Origin: an uncultured Lachnospiraceae bacterium | GTDB taxonomy: Bacteria; Bacillota; Clostridia; Lachnospirales; Lachnospiraceae | DNA length: 8,557 nt | Direction: 5' to 3' | NCBI GenBank assembly: GCA_902783935.1 | Contig: CACZTA010000314.1 | Coordinates: 1-8,557, forward strand | Shown here: positions 6,815 through 8,557 of the stretch, piece after piece | Position numbering within the stretch: the stretch's first letter is position 1 | How the letters are laid out: each line of letters begins with the position of its first letter | Notes under the pieces: generated by a model | What the model saw: only the letters and a program-made list of their open reading frames with translations | What the model was told of the DNA's origin: nothing | The model's database searches: none | Position numbers and translations under genes: made by a program

Positions 6815-8308
6815 TTATCTCCGGATCCTCTTTCGTGAAGACACGATCGCCCGCTCCGGGCAGACGAGGAGACAGAGATGGCACCCGACGCATTTCTTTC
6901 CGTCGAGCACAGGCCTTCTGTCTTCTGCCAGGCGGATCGCCTGGTGGCCGCCGTCAGAACAGGAAATCGCGCACCGTCCGCACCGGATGCACCGCTCTCT
7001 GCGGAATACCGGGAAAACGACGGTATCCCTCTCAATCACATCTGTTGTGGGGCTGACTGAATCGAGGGCCAGTCCCATGGCATCCTTCACATGATCAAAT
7101 CCCTTTTCCGCAAGATAATAATTGAGACCGGATTTCAGGTTGTCGATGATCCGGTAGCCGTACTGCATGACAGCGGTTGTTATCTGGACGCTCCCGGAAC
7201 CGAGCATGATGTATTCAAGTGCGTCCGTCCAGTTTTCGATGCCGCCCATGCCGCTGATGTGCATCCCCGCAAGCTTCGGATTCTGCGCGAGTTCCGTTAT
7301 GAAGCGGAGCGCGATGGGCCTGACGGCATTTCCGCTGTATCCGCCCACCGCCGACATGCCGTGCACGGACGGGGAGGATACATATGTGTGGCGGTTGACG
7401 TCAACGATGCTTTTTATCGTGTTGATCGCAGCCAGTCCGTCTGCGCCGCCCTGGAGCGCTGCTTCCGCGGCGGGACTCATTTCGCCCACGTTCGGCGTGA
7501 GCTTGGCGAGGATGGGGATGTCCGTCCCGCGCCTGGCAGCCGCCGTAAACCGCTCAACGAGTACGGGAATCTCCCCGATGGCGGAACCGAGGGATTTGTC
7601 TGTCATGTTAGGGCATGAGAAGTTCAGTTCAATCACGTCTGCGCCGGCATCTTTAAAGCTCCGCGCAAGGCTTCCCCATTCCGTATCGTCCTGTCCCATG
7701 ATGGATGCGATCAGGACTTTTGACGGATAATTCTTTTTCAGCCTCCGGAAGATGTCCATGTTTTCTTCGACGGTATGGTCGGAGAGCTGTTCGATATTCT
7801 TAAAGCCGATAATACTGCCGCTGTCCCCGGTGATGGCGGAAAAACGGGGAGAGGCTTCGTGAATGTCAAATGAGCAGATCGTCTTGAAGGACACGCCGGC
7901 CCAGCCGGCTTCAAATGCCCTGGCGCACATGTCGTAGGTACTTCCGACGATAGACGAGGAAAGCAGGAACGGGTTTTCCATCGGAATGCCGCAGATGTCC
8001 GTCCGGAGGCGGCTCTCGTCTTCCGGGAAGGGAATTTCAAGCTCGGGTTTCACTTCTTCAAAGAGACGCGTCAGCAGGTGCCGGACAGGCACTTCGCCGG
8101 GACGCACGCACGCTTTTTCACAGGGAGCGGAGCAGCCCGCGCACGGATTATCCTCCGGAAAACGTGCAGCGGCAGACATCTCGTCGTTGAACCAGATGCT
8201 TCTGAGGATGTCTGCCGGATCGAGCGCGGGACAGGCACCTGTGCAGGGAGCATCTTTACACAAAGCGCATTTCAGCATATCTGAGCGGTACAGTTTTCTA
8301 ATAAACAT
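6815..8308 (-). CDS. PreA-like dihydropyrimidine dehydrogenase/dihydroorotate-dehydrogenase-family flavoprotein with N- and C-terminal iron-sulfur motifs
   Basis: A 497-residue predicted cytoplasmic FMN and [4Fe-4S] oxidoreductase. Residues 14-27 hold CxxCx4CxxxCP and 56-67 hold CxxCxxxCxxxC followed by VRP, resembling the N-terminal iron-sulfur region of dihydropyrimidine dehydrogenase and of PreT/GltD. A FMN-binding TIM barrel follows (about 100-400): NFSCPN (229-234, containing the family's catalytic-loop Cys), AKLTPN with Lys269, INT (295-297), GGYSGNAVRPIALR (322-335) and SGMGGI (352-357). The C terminus has two ferredoxin motifs, Cys440/443/446/450 and Cys473/476/479/483. No NAD- or FAD-binding domain is present and no PreT partner is in the window. 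Asn234 stands where DPD has His and class 1A dihydroorotate dehydrogenases have Asn, so the substrate may not be uracil or thymine. GAGGTG lies 7 nt before the ATG. It is monocistronic here and convergent with queT. The family is sure; the exact reaction is not. Confidence 0.85.
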   Translation of the reverse strand: MFIRKLYRSDMLKCALCKDAPCTGACPALDPADILRSIWFNDEMSAAARFPEDNPCAGCSAPCEKACVRPGEVPVRHLLTRLFEEVKPELEIPFPEDESRLRTDICGIPMENPFLLSSSIVGSTYDMCARAFEAGWAGVSFKTICSFDIHEASPRFSAITGDSGSIIGFKNIEQLSDHTVEENMDIFRRLKKNYPSKVLIASIMGQDDTEWGSLARSFKDAGADVIELNFSCPNMTDKSLGSAIGEIPVLVERFTAAARRGTDIPILAKLTPNVGEMSPAAEAALQGGADGLAAINTIKSIVDVNRHTYVSSPSVHGMSAVGGYSGNAVRPIALRFITELAQNPKLAGMHISGMGGIENWTDALEYIMLGSGSVQITTAVMQYGYRIIDNLKSGLNYYLAEKGFDHVKDAMGLALDSVSPTTDVIERDTVVFPVFRRERCIRCGRCAISCSDGGHQAIRLAEDRRPVLDGKKCVGCHLCLLVCPERAIVSSRKRIRR

Positions 8309-8358
8309 GAGACGGCACCTCGTAATTAAAGCTTTTATGTTTCGATGCGGATCAAAAT

Positions 8359-8368
8359 CAGAATTCTG
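8359..8368. promoter_or_regulatory. Perfect 10-bp palindrome at the predicted transcription start
   Basis: CAGAATTCTG is its own reverse complement and begins at the predicted transcription start of the PreA-like gene, about 8 bp downstream of TATAAT. The place suits a repressor operator, but 10-bp palindromes also arise by chance and there is no second copy nearby. Confidence 0.25.
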
Positions 8369-8375
8369 TAGATAT

Positions 8376-8381
8376 ATTATA
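8376..8381 (-). promoter_or_regulatory. -10 box of the promoter for the PreA-like gene
   Basis: A perfect minus-strand TATAAT occupies these bases within an AT-rich stretch between the terminator at 8435-8470 and the start codon at 8308. Transcription would begin near 8369, giving a leader of about 60 nt. No good TTGACA is seen at 16-18 bp spacing; the local sequence is TTTCCT-like, so the -35 element is weak or an activator helps. Confidence 0.55.
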
Positions 8382-8434
8382 AAAGATGTGAGATAAAAAG
8401 GAAATAGAACGGAGATAATTATTGCCGGAACAAA

Positions 8435-8470
8435 GAAAAAGACTGACCCTTTTGTGTGTCAGTCTTTTTC
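8435..8470. terminator. Bidirectional intrinsic terminator after tRNA-Ser
   Basis: A perfect 13-bp inverted repeat, GAAAAAGACTGAC (8435-8447) and its complement (8458-8470), encloses a 10-nt loop. The A-rich left arm and T-rich right arm give a T-run in either direction. On the minus strand it begins two bases after the 3' end of the tRNA gene and so ends the tRNA transcript, shielding the PreA-like promoter from readthrough. Confidence 0.9.
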
Positions 8471-8472
8471 AG

Positions 8473-8557
8473 CGGAGATGCAGGGATTCGAACCCTGGTG
8501 CCGGGTATAAGCCGACAAATGCATTTCGAGTGCACCGCGTTATGGCCACTTCGCTAC
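8473..8557 (-). tRNA. tRNA-Ser (anticodon CGA), 5' end cut by window edge
   Basis: On the minus strand the sequence folds as a class II tRNA. The D stem is GCG/CGC. The anticodon stem is GTGCA/TGCAT around the loop CTCGAAA, giving anticodon CGA (bases 8526-8528) for codon UCG. A long variable arm is built on GTCGG/CCGGC, the T arm is CAGGG-TTCGAAT-CCCTG, and the 3' acceptor strand is CATCTCC followed by discriminator G. The long variable arm and discriminator G fit serine. Six bases of the 5' acceptor strand lie outside the window. CCA is not encoded; the next bases are CT and then the terminator stem. Confidence 0.95.

Larger units (their letters stand above)
8309..8434. other. Intergenic leader and promoter region of the PreA-like gene
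   Basis: This AT-rich gap holds the -10 box, the 10-bp palindrome and the GAGGTG ribosome binding site (8316-8321) of the minus-strand gene. I see no small ORF with a Shine-Dalgarno and no recognisable riboswitch fold in the approximately 60 nt leader. Confidence 0.5.

Noticed and set aside
6790..6828. Terminators in the 16 bp convergent gap between queT and the PreA-like gene
   Set aside because: Two weak overlapping stems can be drawn (6804-6810 with 6822-6828; 6790-6794 with 6808-6812), but each has a large loop and a poor T-run, so I do not call either.
7091..7730. Plus-strand open frames of 175 and 187 codons inside the PreA-like gene
   Set aside because: Both are antisense to conserved FMN-barrel motifs and have no family resemblance of their own.

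Overview
The window looks like chromosomal DNA of an anaerobic Firmicute of the Clostridia type, possibly Lachnospiraceae. This rests on the protein families (tandem complex-I-like antiporter subunits, a QueT-type ECF transporter component, a ferredoxin-rich PreA-like enzyme), on strong AGGAGG-type ribosome binding sites, and on GC-rich genes separated by AT-rich gaps. No marker fixes the genus. I saw no mobile element, CRISPR array, prophage or long repeat.

Bases 1-6798 are one plus-strand gene run, probably a single operon entered partway. In order it holds the C-terminal tail of an antiporter-like membrane protein (1-191), three complete proton-conducting subunits of the NuoL/M/N-MrpA/D family (218-1675, 1692-3161, 3173-5200), a COG0523/CobW-type GTPase that has lost the family's CxCC metal motif (5220-6245), and a QueT-like transporter component (6298-6798). 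Gaps between the first genes are 11-26 bp, each with its own Shine-Dalgarno sequence. The antiporter proteins are probably the membrane arm of a larger ion-pumping redox complex (Mbh/Ech/Mrp-like) whose catalytic subunits would lie upstream. The GTPase may help assemble it. That link is inferred from position only.

The 52 bp gap before queT is unusual. A Shine-Dalgarno sequence is separated from the only sensible start codon by a strong 28-nt hairpin. Read on the other strand, the same hairpin with its A-tract is a textbook intrinsic terminator.

Facing the operon is a minus-strand gene (8308-6815) for a PreA/dihydropyrimidine-dehydrogenase-like flavoprotein. It carries four cysteine quartets, two of them at the N terminus where PreA normally has none. 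It has a clear TATAAT -10 box and ends 16 bp from the queT stop. Beyond it are a bidirectional intrinsic terminator (8435-8470) and the 3' part of a minus-strand tRNA-Ser(CGA) gene cut by the window edge.

Most of the window is ordinary in gene content. The points worth a second look are the antiporter array with one subunit lacking a key lysine, the degenerate GTPase tied to it, the hairpin before queT, and the rearranged PreA-like enzyme.
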